The notes below the pieces were generated by a model. That model saw only the letters and a list, made by a program, of their open reading frames with translations. It searched no databases and was not told the DNA's origin. Made by a program: the position numbers and the translations under genes. A stretch of 64,000 nt of DNA from Glandiceps talaboti (Eukaryota; Hemichordata; Enteropneusta; Spengelidae). The DNA is taken from assembly GCF_964340395.1 (NCBI RefSeq), contig NC_135558.1:13225001-13289000 (forward strand), given 5' to 3'. The first letter of the stretch is position 1; every line of letters starts with the position of its first letter. Positions 1 to 13,200 of this stretch are shown in pieces.

Positions 1-819
1 CTTACCGGGGAAAGCAATCATCTTGTCCACGAGGGAGCAGAGTCGGCCGACGATTGGTAGGCTACGGCACATTTCAATAAACATTCTGAGAATGTTAGAG
101 GGCGTCCCACGGAGGTAGATTTTTCTCAGTGTCTCCATAATATTTCCTTTCAAAGTCGTCATACGGATGGGAATCCAGTTTTGAATCATAAGTCGTTTCC
201 AGGTCCATTTCAGTATCAGGTAAGGTAGCCATAATGGTGGTAGAATGATTACCAGGATTGGTACACTCGTGAAGTTCTTCACCACACTTAGCGACCTCTT
301 TATCATATTATCAACCATTTGTCCGGAGGTAGCGATACATCGAACGTTGTGTATTATATCGTTGATGAAATTTACGACGGTAAACTTTATCTTACCGGGA
401 ACAGAGATCACTTTGTCCACCAGGGAACACAGTCGGCCGATGACGGGTAGGCGAAGACATATCCCAAAAAACGATCTGACAAATCTCTCCAATGCTTCCC
501 TAGAATAGATATTACGCCATGTCTCGATAACGCTCCTCCTCCATTTGTTCAAACGGGTTGACATCCACTGTGTAAATCCGAGTCGATTCCAGGTCCATTT
601 TGTCAAGAAATATGGCAACCATAACGGTGGAATGATCATCACCAGGAACGGTAGACTCCTGAAGGTCTTTGCCACATCATTGATGGTGGATTTGGTTGAG
701 ACAACCAATTTCTCAGAAATACGGATGCATGTTCCAACCACCGGTAGCTCAATCGCTACAAGGTACGTAAAACGTATGCAAAACCGCAGCAAATATATAA
801 TAATTGCTGATAGTGTCAT
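1..819 (-). CDS. Unrecognised tandem-repeat protein, 5' part, runs off the window
   Basis: The minus strand is open for 273 codons from an ATG at 819 (context AACATG) to base 1 with no stop. A TAG lies in frame a few codons upstream. The protein repeats itself with a period of about 130 residues: LPVIGRLCSLVDK (residue 124) recurs as LPIVGRLCSLVDK (254), and PPLWLPYFLTKWTW recurs as PPLWLPYLILKWTW. A shorter copy (LPVVGTC, residue 25) lies near the N terminus. Each unit has a hydrophobic Pro/Leu/Trp stretch followed by basic and amphipathic segments, so membrane association is likely. The conserved repeat makes it very likely that this frame is coding. I recognise no family and assign no function. 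The C-terminal part, and any introns, lie outside the window. Confidence 0.62.
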   Translation of the reverse strand, partial: MTLSAIIIYLLRFCIRFTYLVAIELPVVGTCIRISEKLVVSTKSTINDVAKTFRSLPFLVMIIPPLWLPYFLTKWTWNRLGFTQWMSTRLNKWRRSVIETWRNIYSREALERFVRSFFGICLRLPVIGRLCSLVDKVISVPGKIKFTVVNFINDIIHNVRCIATSGQMVDNMIKRSLSVVKNFTSVPILVIILPPLWLPYLILKWTWKRLMIQNWIPIRMTTLKGNIMETLRKIYLRGTPSNILRMFIEMCRSLPIVGRLCSLVDKMIAFPGK

Positions 820-1572
820 GTTGACGGGTGTCAAGGCGGTATTTTGACGAGCGAAGTCATATTGCTACTTGCTATAGCCATAGCAGGAACAAGAATGTGG
901 AATTGTGACAGTCGCGGTCGATTGTGACGTTACCATTGGTGATGATCTCACAGTTCTATGTTCCATACTAACGCGAGATTTTAAATTCCATTCATTCTAC
1001 ATGCGATACATGCAGTTGGTACAACGCGTTCGTGAAATACACTTGTGGGAGGATGGCGAGATATGGAGAGGCGGAGCTCCGGAGAGAGAAGAGAAGGAGA
1101 TGGTCGTCGCGAGGAGATAGTTGGCACACTGAACCAATTGTGTGGAAGAGAATTATATCGAAGCCCGCCCCCTTGCGGTCGGAAGATGGTGAAACAGTAG
1201 TGACTGGTGTTTTTTCACAAATATTTTCATTGCACTTGTTTATATATGTTACTCATGTACCTGCGTAAACATACACGATTGTCTTCAAAGCCTGTCAGTA
1301 ATGGGGGTCCGGCACCGACAAATTTTGGTTGGAAATTATCCATACCTCTATTCGGTTTGTAACGAGCTGGTGTGCAGAGCGCCACCAACGGCTGGTAGAG
1401 GTTGCAACATTCGGGTTATCAGAATATTATATTGAGCCATTTCAAGGTAAAATATCGTGTATTTTCAAGACGTAAGCAAGTTAAAGTAAAATAGAGAAAA
1501 CAATATAATTACTGGGGTTTTAATTATTAAACATTCCTTTGAGTAAATCGTTCAAAATATTGGCAAGTGTAA
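820..1572. other. Upstream region of the repeat-protein gene
   Basis: No gene is supported here. The stretch 1040-1180 is richer in GC and CpG than its surroundings and could hold the promoter of the minus-strand repeat-protein gene, but no TATA box or other decisive element was seen. Confidence 0.3.
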
Positions 1573-1654
1573 GCTGTGATGGCCGAGTGGTTAAGGCGTT
1601 GGACTTGAAATCCAATGGGGTCTCCCCGCGCAGGTTCGAACCCTGCTCGCAGCG
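1573..1654 (+). tRNA. tRNA-Ser (anticodon TGA)
   Basis: This is an 82-nt cloverleaf of class II type. The acceptor stem GCTGTGA pairs with TCGCAGC, followed by discriminator G. The anticodon stem TTGGA/TCCAA encloses loop CTTGAAA, which gives anticodon TGA (serine, UCA codons). There is a long variable arm, and the T arm carries GGTTCGAACC. The A box (GGCCGAGTGG) and B box (GGTTCGAACCC) are intact and there is no intron. A six-T Pol III terminator follows. It is identical over all 82 nt to the copy at 2794-2875, so both are probably functional. Confidence 0.96.
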
Positions 1655-1676
1655 TCAACAAGTGGGTTACTAGTAC

Positions 1677-1682
1677 TTTTTT
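1677..1682 (+). terminator. Pol III terminator of first tRNA-Ser
   Basis: A run of six T residues lies 22 bp past the tRNA 3' end, the usual RNA polymerase III stop signal. Confidence 0.7.
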
Positions 1683-2114
1683 ATACTACGTGCATATCTT
1701 TTAGCAAACAATTTCTGACCCGAATTGATTTGGGCTTTCTTGCAAATGAACTTCCTATATTTGAGATTTCGATTCCTTGTCTTAGCTCCTTCAAGTGTGA
1801 CTGTCATCATTTCCGTATTTCGTAATTTGAGTTGGTAAATACTTTGATACAAATCAAAATCAATTACATTTCAAATAAAAGCAAAATTGACACGTTTAAA
1901 ATAACTGTATTCAATTAATGTATCACTGCAAACTTTGCAGTCCATGTTGTATTAAACAAACTTTTGATTTTAGGATGTGAACAGTTACTCTTTACTAAAG
2001 GCTAAGGTATAAGGGCACTGGAAAACGTACTTGGGAGGGTTCAAATTAGGAAAAGATTTTAAAACTAACTATATTTTCTTCATTTTGAGACGATCGAGGT
2101 CATCTCATAGAAAA

Positions 2115-2197
2115 AATGTGATGGCCGAGTGAGGCGTTGGACTTGAAATCCAATGGGGTCTTCGCGCGCAAATTCAAGTCAAGTCAAGCTCGCAAAG
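2115..2197 (+). pseudogene. Decayed tRNA-Ser copy
   Basis: The D arm, anticodon arm (TTGGACTTGAAATCCAA) and part of the variable arm match the two intact tRNA-Ser(TGA) genes on either side. The D loop has lost bases, the acceptor ends no longer pair (AATGTGA with TCGCAAA), and the T arm GGTTCGAACC has been replaced by a repeated AAGTC tract. The B box is gone, so transcription by Pol III is unlikely. It looks like a dead member of a small local tandem family. Confidence 0.85.
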
Positions 2198-2793
2198 TCG
2201 TTAATATACATGTGATCACATTTTTGTGTAAATATCACGTGTTTCATACTAAGTAAACGTACACGTTGCAAAACAAAATATGGATTTAAATGAAAAGAAA
2301 TTACGGTGTTCCATATTTTTTACAGGTAGATTTTCATACATTTGGCATTACAATCCTATCATGGGCACATAAGGCATTTATTTTCAGATTATATCCTTGT
2401 CAGCCGCCGAATTGTGTGTTTACCTCACTCTGTAATAAATTGCCATAGCATATATAATATATTGATTGTGAGAACTTTTCTCCTCTTACAATTAGCACTA
2501 TTAACCGTATCATTTACTGTGTTCAAATATAACGCAGCTGTACTTTTCACACGTAACATACCTGCATGTGATATCAACATTTTCAGTTTTTCGTTCACAA
2601 TATTTTATTTCTACTAGGCCTTTTTTCTAGTCCTAAAACTACTTTAAAAAGTATTTTTGGCCTTTGCAATAAACCTGTAATCGTCTACCCTTAATAAATA
2701 TATTTGTTGATCACACAATTTATCGAACTATCGGGGTATTTCCAACATCAGCGAGAATTCTGAAATTGTGTTTTGCAATAAATGTACATATAA

Positions 2794-2875
2794 GCTGTGA
2801 TGGCCGAGTGGTTAAGGCGTTGGACTTGAAATCCAATGGGGTCTCCCCGCGCAGGTTCGAACCCTGCTCGCAGCG
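2794..2875 (+). tRNA. tRNA-Ser (anticodon TGA), second copy
   Basis: Identical over 82 nt to the gene at 1573-1654, with intact acceptor, anticodon, variable and T arms and anticodon TGA. The flanking sequence differs between the copies except for a short shared leader (TAAGCTGTGA). That implies either recent gene conversion or strong selection on the tRNA alone. A six-T run follows after about 23 bp. Confidence 0.96.
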
Positions 2876-2898
2876 ACAATATTGACAGGTAGTCATTC

Positions 2899-2904
2899 TT
2901 TTTT
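2899..2904 (+). terminator. Pol III terminator of second tRNA-Ser
   Basis: Six T residues about 23 bp past the tRNA end, in the same arrangement as for the first copy. Confidence 0.7.
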
Positions 2905-3647
2905 CTCAAATTTATAAAAACAGAAACAAAAAGCATATCATATTACCAAATCTAATCACAGTGGTGTTTCAAAGGAATTTACCTTAACGACAGTGTTTAA
3001 CACCGCTCAACATAAAGTGTCCTATTATTTCCGAACTCTTTTGTTTTGGATACTTCAATTGTGTCAATACAAGCAAACACGCCCACACAATAAAAGACCA
3101 CACAGATAGGGGGCGCTATATTCAAAGTATGCGAAGAAATGTTACTTGGTATTACTCATGGGTATTACTCGACTGCACCAGTCCCTTGGCGGGTTTTTTC
3201 GTCGCATAATCTTCCAATGCTTTGAGCGTTATTTTGAGTCAAATTTGTGAAGGAAAATGTAAACTTGTCTGCATTTTTTTTCTCAGTTACCAGTAGTCTC
3301 TCATGGTATGGGCTTTGTGTTCACCTAACTGTTCACAATCACAACATATCGCTATTTGAAAGGTTTAATTGAAATAAAGAATTGATGAAATAGTACCCAC
3401 ACATTTCATTATCGTAGCCTGACATCCTGTTCTACAATATAACAGCTATTTGTGACCATATGAACGCTATAGTTTTTTTTCTTCCCATTTATATGTACAC
3501 ACAAGTCAAGACCTTTGATTGAAAATTTGTTTTATTATCATATACAGTGGCACACAGGTTCTAATCAGATTGGAATTGGTTTCGATATAAAATAACAACA
3601 TTTTTACAAATGTCTACATCTCTACAATATAGTACACAATAAATAGC

Positions 3648-3702
3648 ATACATACATACATACATACATACATACATACATACATACATACATACATACA
3701 TG
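3648..3702 (+). repeat. (CATA)n microsatellite
   Basis: About 13 uninterrupted copies of the tetranucleotide CATA. Confidence 0.95.
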
Positions 3703-5269
3703 GTAATAAATAGGTATCCATAATATACAGCTGGATAAATGCAATTGTCGAAAACAACTAAGTGTGTTTGATACACGTATAGTGTTATACTATATTAGTG
3801 TGTGTATCAGAGGCCTTTTATACAGTACCCGGGTAGCGGGTTCCACCCTATGATTTCACCTAATAATCAGGGTTCTCCCTCGGCCTTTTGTACAGTTTGA
3901 TACTAGGAATGGATAGGTGATGTAGAAACAATTTTATATCACATGCTGCTTGTCTGTATCTTCCACAACATTTGCAATGATTTACATATATGCAAACTAC
4001 ACATACCGCCAGCACATAAACATGTTCATTGAATGTTTCATCTGACTGAGAACATGACTATTTCAAAATTGTCTTGTCTGATTTGATGTCAACATAACAG
4101 TGATGTATATATGAGGAACAATTTAATTTTTTTTACATATTTTTGAGTAATCAGTGTGTCTATAGAATATGTATTTAAAGGCCTGGGATCCCAGGTTCTC
4201 AAATGCACAGGATACTTTTTTTGTCCTGGACCAACTTGTTCTATAGCTTTGCCAGACAACTGTTGTTTTTTATGCATGAATTTTTAAATCTGACCTGACT
4301 AGCCTTCCATGTACATTATTACAAAAGTTGTGCAAAATATGCCCCCAAAAAATCATGTGGCATAATCAGCTATAAACATCAACTATATATTTCCATAGTA
4401 AATATATACAAAACATTTGTTTCGTCAGCTAGTTCTTGTTCAAATATCTGATACTTGTCTAATCCATACCCTGAACACACAAACTAATGAAACTAAATCG
4501 ACGGTCAAAAACACACTCTGAAGAAAGTAAAATCATGACTCTATAATACAAACATGTGAACGTACAAAACACTAGGAGAGGTAAATGTTGATATTATGAT
4601 TATCAGTGCAAATATGATGAGGTTAAACAGTGAACTTTTTTTTACCTCAATTCTAGAAAAGAAGTACATATTTTCATTTCTGAAATCACGTTAGTCTGAA
4701 AGATCCAGTCATCGCTTCACTTCAGTGTGCCCCTCTAAGCCAATTTGACGCACCACTGACACACGCAATTTCTAAAATTTGGGGTTTCCCTATCTCTTAC
4801 TATGTGGTGACTCAAAAGATATGCCAGCTGTTCTCACTTTGACTCACAACAACAAAATTTGGCTATCACTAGAGGGCATATAGGTTCACTTATGTAATAG
4901 TTTGTAAGGTATGCCGTGACGGGACTCTTTCACACATCGGTCAACCGGTGAGGCTGGTATGACACAACGAATCTTAGAGTCTACTTCTGTAACCACATGC
5001 TACAATGGGTTGAAGCAACAAGTAGAAACAACAACTGGCTCTTCCACGCTACAATCACATTTACACATGTAACTATGGTTTGAAATTTGACTTTTGGTAA
5101 ATGAGGTAGGATACAAAAAAAATAACAAGCGAAAAATACTGAATATTTAGATAAAACCTGTTAAATTACAACATGAGACTAGTTCAAAACAATAATAAAC
5201 TGTCACAACTACATTTGGATACTGTAAGTTTAGAATGAAACACCAGTTTTATTTCAGTCTAATGCATAA

Positions 5270-5650
5270 CCCAGGGCCAATTAGTATTCATGTGTGTTAA
5301 TTATATTCATGGTATTGGCAATATGCAAATTTTTAGTAACTCATCATCAATTGAGAATATCCACTCTCCTCGGATCATGCTCTATTTGACATAATTATAT
5401 TTCATAATTGGAGGGCAAATTAGCATTCATCTATGCAAGATGCTGTATGCAAATGAGATTCTAATGATTCACTGCCAATGGAGAAAATCCACTGTCCTCA
5501 GATCATGGTATGTATAGCATACAGTGCACAACTGGAGAACAAATTAGCATTCATCTATGAATGTACACAGAATGTTGATGTATGCAAATTATATGATTCA
5601 TTATCACCATGAATATTCATTGACCTTGGATTGTGCACTGTATAATAAAT
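5270..5650 (+). repeat. Three imperfect ~125-bp tandem units, each with a perfect octamer
   Basis: Three related units follow each other. Each contains variants of AATTAGCATTCATCTATG, a GAGAATATCCACTCTCCT-like segment, and one perfect ATGCAAAT octamer (5323-5330, 5447-5454, 5582-5589), spaced 124 and 135 bp apart. ATGCAAAT is the classical POU/Oct binding site. The array lies just downstream of the NCS1 stop codon, in its 3' UTR or flank. Regulatory use is inference. Confidence 0.7.
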
Positions 5651-7203
5651 TTCTGATGAATTACAGTTAGGTGCATGGATTACAAATTATAATTTTGAAA
5701 TGTTTGTAATAGTATGTTCTGCCACTAGAACACTTTTTGGTCGCAAAAATATGTCCCAAACACAAGAATACCGACTCCAAAACGATGCTTTGCTCTATAC
5801 AACAATATAGTATGTGTATACTGATATCCGTGGAGCTGACTAAGTGTTACTATCAGTAAATTCAAATTCAAGTATCAAGGTCAAGGGTACTACATTTGTA
5901 AATGTAATATACCTTGTTGTACATGTACTAACCGATAATAAAGTGCTGTTTCAATCTAAGCCCTGTAAATCTGATCTTTCATTGCACCAAAACTGTACGC
6001 TTTCATTTCACTGGCCTTCCAGGAATAATTTCCTCCTGTACATACATAATCAAAGCGAATTACCAAATTTGCTTCATGTCAATTTTACACATTATTCAAC
6101 TAACTTTGTATCATTTTTCAAATATATGTCCAAATCTTTAAAATGTTGCACTTTTTTATTTTCCTTTGCTCATTTTTCAACATGATTTGATATAAATATA
6201 TCCAATTTAAGTTTTAAAAAAATTAGCACTTATTCAAATTTTTTTTTGGTAAGTATTAACAACTTTGTAAACTCAAATAAAATAAAATAAGATTAGAATT
6301 CTAGTCAATTTCTAGTCAAGGAATGAAAATATATCAACATTATTAATGTTTGGTCTCCAAAATGGGCCACTGAAATACTAGACATTGTAAATATATCCTT
6401 TTTCATTTGATATAATGATTGTGGGAAGTCTTGTTTCAAATTTCAGCAGAACTGGAAATAAATATCTTTTTACCAATATCTGTCTATCTTTTCCTTTTGT
6501 AAGGTAAACTCACTGGTTGTTGATGAATACACACATAATTGTACAATTAATACGAAGTGTTAAATTCTCCAATATCAGTTTACTGAATATGCCATATTCT
6601 AGCAGAATCAGAAAAACAAAAGATTACACAGTTTTGCCACTTGGAGTGCTGTTCGTAAGTCACTGGAAATGGGGGCCATGATTGTAAAGTACTGTGACTC
6701 TTATTGAAAACTGTCATTTGTTATAGTTGGCTAGCAAATGTTGACCACAATCTCTGCCCAGTTCAAATAGGTCTGCTTATTTTGTTGTTGATTTTGGGAA
6801 CTGACAGCATTGTTTTAGATGCTTTTTTATTGACCATTTCATCTATTGTAATGTACTCAGCATCTATCACAAAGTTGCATCTCATCAAATTTTCTTATCT
6901 GGGACACCCATATATGATGATGCTTCTTGGCAGCAAAGTGGAGTAACCAGAATATAGCATATTGCAAGTACATTCAGCTCTGCCTTCAATTTTCAATATG
7001 TGAGTTAACAAGAAATACATCTACGTCATCTTATCTTACAATTTCCTGTATACATGGACAAATAAGAGATGTTTTCTCATTGAGTCCTACACTGCAATGA
7101 TGTCCGACGCTATCTTCCAGTCCTGCTGATTGGTGGGAAGTCTTTGCATGTTTAGATCCAGTCCTGCTGGTATAACATTGTCCATGCCATTCAAAGTCTA
7201 CAA

Positions 7204-10200
7204 TTAGACAAGTCCGTCGTAAAGTGACAAGGCCTGGACTATAGAGGGGTCAGCTTTAGAGCCATCCTGGAATTCTTCTTTGGTTATCTTGTCATCTTTA
7301 TTCTGAAAATAAAAGCAGATTTATGAAATAAATCCACATACATGAACCAAGTCTTATAAAATAATATTCTTAACTGCAGAGTAACGTCACATTCTTGTCC
7401 CTCCGTATAAATTTGTAAAAGGCCAGCATGACTGCAATGAAAAGAAAGTAAAACACAGCTGTGGTTGGGAGTCTCCAAACATATGATATCTTTATTTTGC
7501 ACTAATTCTTTGCCACAATCTTCACAAAACGTTGTTGTAATATCTAGCCATTCAGTACTACTGAACAGAACATTGCTCTGGAAATCGGCGTTACAGAAAT
7601 TTGACTGATTGATTGATTGATCTAACAAGACTGGTTATTTCATACCTTATCCATCAATGCAAATATCTTGTTAACTCTCTTCTCTGGTGTGTTTTCTTCT
7701 TCTGGTAACTTCACCATGTTGCCTACCATTTTGTATATAGCATCTACAATGTCTAACATCTCTTGTCTGGTAATAAAACCATCATTGTCTAAATCATATA
7801 ACCTAAATGCCCCTAGGAAAAAGATACGTAAATAAAACTTTTGGTCAATATCTACGGACTTGTACTACAAGTTTTGATGGAGAAATGTTCTGAGTCATGA
7901 TAGTCAAGTCTAAATCATATGCCCCTTGGAAAATATGCACAAATAGAATTTTTGGGTGCCTGTAAGGTACAAAATGACCGGATATTCTCAAGTATTGGCC
8001 AATCCAGTGACTGCTACCTGATTCTTTTGCTTTGATTTCCATCACACTATTGTACAGTTGTAAGCTTAAGGGGATGGATGATGATGATGTAAAGATGCTC
8101 CCAATTATGCATTTTAAATTCAAACTCTACACTAGTAACAGAGTGCGACACTTTATACTTACAATCTAATTTCTCATCTAGATTTCCTCTGGACGTGATT
8201 GACAAAGCTCTGATAAATTCTTCAAATTCAATTAAACCATCCTAGAAGGAGAAATATTTCAATTAATCACAAAAAAAAACGAACAGAGATATGTCAAGGA
8301 ATGAGAAGAGGAGAATCATACAGCAAAATACACGACTTAGAAATTGTAGTTGAGTTGCTATATTTGTGCTAATCTTACAGTCAGTAGACAGTACTAGCCA
8401 TCTACTACTGATAGTTTACACCCTGCTATCATTGGTCATGCACCCGGCTTTACGTCCACTGTCTCCATTGACTTCTCTGCAGTCATCTAGCTCTCTTACA
8501 CAGCTATACTGTTATTTACCTCAGTAGCTACTCTCTTTACCCCACAATAACTAATGCTAATAGTTCATCTTCAAATGTCGATTTATTATTGGTTTCCCTT
8601 GACTTTGAACAAGAAGGCTACCAACCACACTTCCTTTGTCATCAGACTCACATCACATTGTCTATAATTTTATACATGCATATCACAGAGTATACAAAGT
8701 ACTACTTACTTTATTTTCATCAAATACATCAAAGACAAATGAAGCAAACTTGGTAGGATCCCCAAAAGGAAAGAACTGCCTATAAATTTTGACAAATTCC
8801 TGCACAAGAAGAAATGAATACACAATTATTACATTATACTTCTAACAACATATTTAGGATAAATTATTATCACTTTTGATGTACAACTACACAAATAACT
8901 GCAATAATTCTCACAATATCTCAACAAAGCTATAACGATACACATGTACACGGGCATTCATAAACCTTTAGGGAGACAAGAGACTCTGGGCTATGTTGAT
9001 AAAAGTGGTTGAAAGGTGACACAGTGAGACCAAGACATAACTCTGGGCTACTAGCAATGTTGATAAAAATTGTAAACTTACCTCTTGACTAAGAGAACCA
9101 CTAGGACAATCTTTCATGAAACCTTTGTGCCTGAAAGTAACACAAATAATAGATATTACAGCTCTGGCTTTCAGTTTACTAAGATTAAAACTAAAAAAAA
9201 ATTAAAACTATTGTTGTTCAACATGTAGAATATAGATTACACAAGTGGGTGATAGCAGTTCCTGTGTTGTATGAATCTAATCACCCTGTGATCAAGATAG
9301 TGTAAACATTGAGAGTCCCCACTGCAAGATCATGGAAGTCATCAAAAATGCCATGTTACTGTGAGTACAATTAAACCAATGTCCATTCAATAGCTAATAT
9401 TAACATGTCACAACAATAAGTTTTGTTTGTCTAGTATTTTAGTATAGCAAGACCTTGATTGCCATAGTAGCAATTAGCTGAGAATATATTCTTGTAATTT
9501 TTCCTTCCTTTCCATAAAATTTCCATTCTTCAAACAGTTACAAATTAACCTTGGGAACACTATCAGTTCTATACAGCTTCAATATGTACAAAACTACATG
9601 TATACAGCACAGGGTTCTCCACAAGCAGTTTTTCGGGGGCGTCACTTTATTTTCATGGGCCACCCCATGAGTGGTTTTACGAATATTATAACTTATAAGG
9701 GGCGACCTGTTACTTCCATGGTGAACCCAATATATCCATACACATTAACCTTTGTTTTTGAACATCATCGGATTCTTTTAATGTCATCAATGCAGGAAGT
9801 GAAAAGTAGTTACATGTAGCTGTTGTTTTTAGACATTACAATGTACAGTGTACATGTACATGTACACGTATATCCATGCAAGAGTCTGCAAAGTATATTG
9901 TAATTTGTATTTGAATTTACGGGAAAAGTTTACTGCGCAATTGAGTCAGTGTTCATGTAATCTTGCTCAAGGTGCTAATTTAACACTATCCTGTGGACAT
10001 CCAATATCACCTATTGATGCACCGAGTAACGATAATGAAGGCATCAATCAACATGTACATGTTTTCTTTTATCTCTTTCACTCTTATATTTGCAATCTTG
10101 AGAGCAATGTATCTCTTCCGAAAGCTTAGTTTAGAGTTATATCTACAGTACTAATGAGCATCTCTGATGAACAAACATGTTCTCTTGATTCTGTTTTCAT

Positions 10201-13200
10201 GTTTCCTTGAGTGAAGTGTGGTATTTATCCAAAGAAGAGAAAGGTCATAACAATACAATGTGCATCAATCAAATTTGTCCATGGATGGTTCAGAGCTAAG
10301 TGACATCACAAGTCATCAATATTTAAACTGACATCTGACTAGGAAACAGATGTATTGTTGCTTTAGCGACCAGTCAACATGACACTGTACATGTAGGCAA
10401 AGTGCTGTGCTCTCATGTTTAGTGATACAACACACCTGTACAAGAAATTCAAGACACATACCTCCTACAAAGTTAAAGGAGACCACTACTTTAGGAAATA
10501 ACATTTTCATAAACTATGGGTTCTGGAGAATCATTTCATAATTTTTCATCACCTACACTTGTTATGATTTCACTGAAACATCAAGTTGATCTTGTGCCTT
10601 TTTGAGGTATCTTTGCTGTGGCCAATGCACCATGGGAGTCAGCAGAACTAATTATTTGCGGTTGAACAATGAATATTCATGACTCCTAAACATCAAGTTC
10701 TGTTGATCTTGTGCCTTTATGAGGTATCTTTCCTGTACATGGCCAATCCATCATGGACTCGATGGAGTCAGCAGAACTAATTATTCATGGTTGAACAATG
10801 AATATTCATGACTCCAAAGTGTTTGCTCTCTCCAGTATAAATTATCTCATGGATATTCATTGTTTAAGCCTGGGCTCAGTACAGGATCAAAGTGGCCCAA
10901 GCAGTGTTTATAAGCTACATTAATTTGACTCAAGTGATATAAAATTATAATTTACTTATGGACTCATGTAACTTTAATGTTGATGCATGCCTTCGATGGC
11001 ACGGAAATCATATTCGGGAATTGTTAGCATGTCTGATAGCATAGCAACAGTTTCCTTCACATTTTTAAACAAGCATATAAATCATTACGTCATTGAATCG
11101 TTTATGTATTACTATTACATGTAAATACCAGATTTGAGCTTTGTGAATAACAAGTGATGGTTAAATCTACACATCATAAATTAGACACAATACAACGGGT
11201 ATGTTAAATTTAAAGTGGCCATACGGATGACGAATGAGTGTTTATTTTGGATTTTTTTTTTTCATAAAACAACTTTACTATGTTTCCTTATTTGAAAAAT
11301 AAAATGTAAAACAACATACATGTATACAAAGTCCTTTTTTGAGACTCAATAAATTGCCAAAAAATAGAAAATGTGTAAAATTTGTGTCGTTGTATGTACA
11401 TTTTGTACAAAAACAAACTTTTTACACACGTTTTAGCTTTCTGCAATATATTGAGTTACAAACATGAATTTGGTCAATGTTGTTTCATATTCTTTTCTCA
11501 AGTAGGAAAGCATAGTAAAGTTGTTTTATAATAAAAATTTCTTATCCATACATATGGCTCCTTTATCTGCAGAAAAACTTGCATCCCAAAAATATATACA
11601 ATCAGCCTGTACTGTGCCTCTTTAAAATTTAGGTACGGAGTACGCAAAACTGTTGTCTGGCAGACCTACAGAAAAAGTTGGTCCAGAACAAAAGAATGAT
11701 CAAATGTAATCCTTATGGCTTCATTGAGAAGATAGCAATAATGAAAGGAATCTTGGACTGAATCCCTGGCCTTTAACAATAATTGTTAGGCCGTACTGCA
11801 AATCATGTGTGTACAGAGTTCATAACTCCATAATTACATTCCCATGGCTCCACAAGGAATATTAAACACAAACCATTTTCTTTTTATACACACAAGTAAT
11901 AAAATTCTTTGAAATATTGCCATTAGAGCACTGTTTTTGACAATAATATAGCACACTGCCATGGGTTATGATTTATGCTGGAACTTGATCAGTTTGTTTC
12001 CCAACATGTGTACGCTGGCAACAAGCCAATGTCTAAAATAATAAACTCTATTCTCAATGTTTTCTTTCACGGTTTTTTTTTTCAGTGCACTGTTTTCTAC
12101 AACTAATGTCCCAGTAGAGTTTTAAACATGGCTGTCATCACTTTTTATCCTGGGCTAAGTAAAACCTGAGTTTCTATATTTGCTTCGGATCTGGGATTTC
12201 AAACCAAAATGATGGAAATGGTATGTGAAAATTTACTAAATCTATACATATCTCTCATCTGTTACAAGGGTTACCAAACCTTTAGCAAATATACTTTAGT
12301 TAACACTGAATTATCATCTAGAGACCGTTTTGATATCATTTTGAAAGAAATGAAAATGTGTTTTCAGAGAAACTAAACTAGATTGAAATGTTCGGTTCTA
12401 GTATAACGAGTTAACGCATACAAAATCTTAAACAAATAGCCCACTGCCAATATAACTATGGGAGAATAACATATATATTTTATTCCCCACTAAGATGAAA
12501 TGGAACATATTTGTTACGAATACTCTTGTCTAGTTTTAATTCAGAAAAAAAAATCCATTTTCTATATAAATTCAACCAAATTCACTTGGTTTTTTTTTTC
12601 TAACAGTTTATCATTTACATGTAGTACTTCAAGCTTTAAAGTTTAAGTGTTGATCACACTGTACAATAGTTTAGAGGTTATCCATGGCTCCAAATTCTAA
12701 GACCTCTCTTTGGACTACTGCCTCACTTGCTAGTGCAGGGATGACAAGAGATTCGAAGCCACAAATACGAGATTAGCTTCTAGATTAACTGCACAAAGGC
12801 TGCATTCTGGAACAATGAATTATCAACAATTCATAACTTGATTTACATATTACTACAACACTTAAAAGACTTCCCATGCATTGTTCAAAAAAGGATTCCC
12901 CCCTGGGTGATTTACATGTCGATAATAATCATTATTAGAACTGACAAATACAAATCTACATACATTACATCATGTATTCTCTTTACTGAAAAATCAGTAT
13001 CAAAATTAGGTGTATTAGGCAAAAAAAAAAGAAAAAAAAAAGAATTGTTTCTGGTCAGGACATTTTATCCAAAGCGGTGCGATGACACAAATGTTTTTAT
13101 TTAAGCTTTCACATTTTACATATACAGTGATTGGCCTAGAACCTTGTGTTTTCAGAGAAAATTAAATCTTGTGAAGTTAAAGAATACACAGAAAACTATA

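Larger units (their letters stand above)
2905..7203. other. Intergenic and probable NCS1 3' untranslated region
   Basis: No coding exon is supported. Because NCS1 ends on the minus strand at 7204, part of this stretch is probably its 3' UTR. The poly(A) site is not clear; a minus-strand AATAAA near 3531 is one option. It contains a (CATA)n tract, a three-copy octamer repeat (separate entries), and at about 4190-4265 one copy of a dispersed repeat also found near 11640-11720 and 13590-13690. Confidence 0.4.

Noticed and set aside
245-1268. Several plus-strand open frames at the left edge
   Set aside because: Those up to 847 mirror the repeated minus-strand frame, which is longer, unbroken and internally repetitive. 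The ones at 905-1268 show no family signal or repeat.
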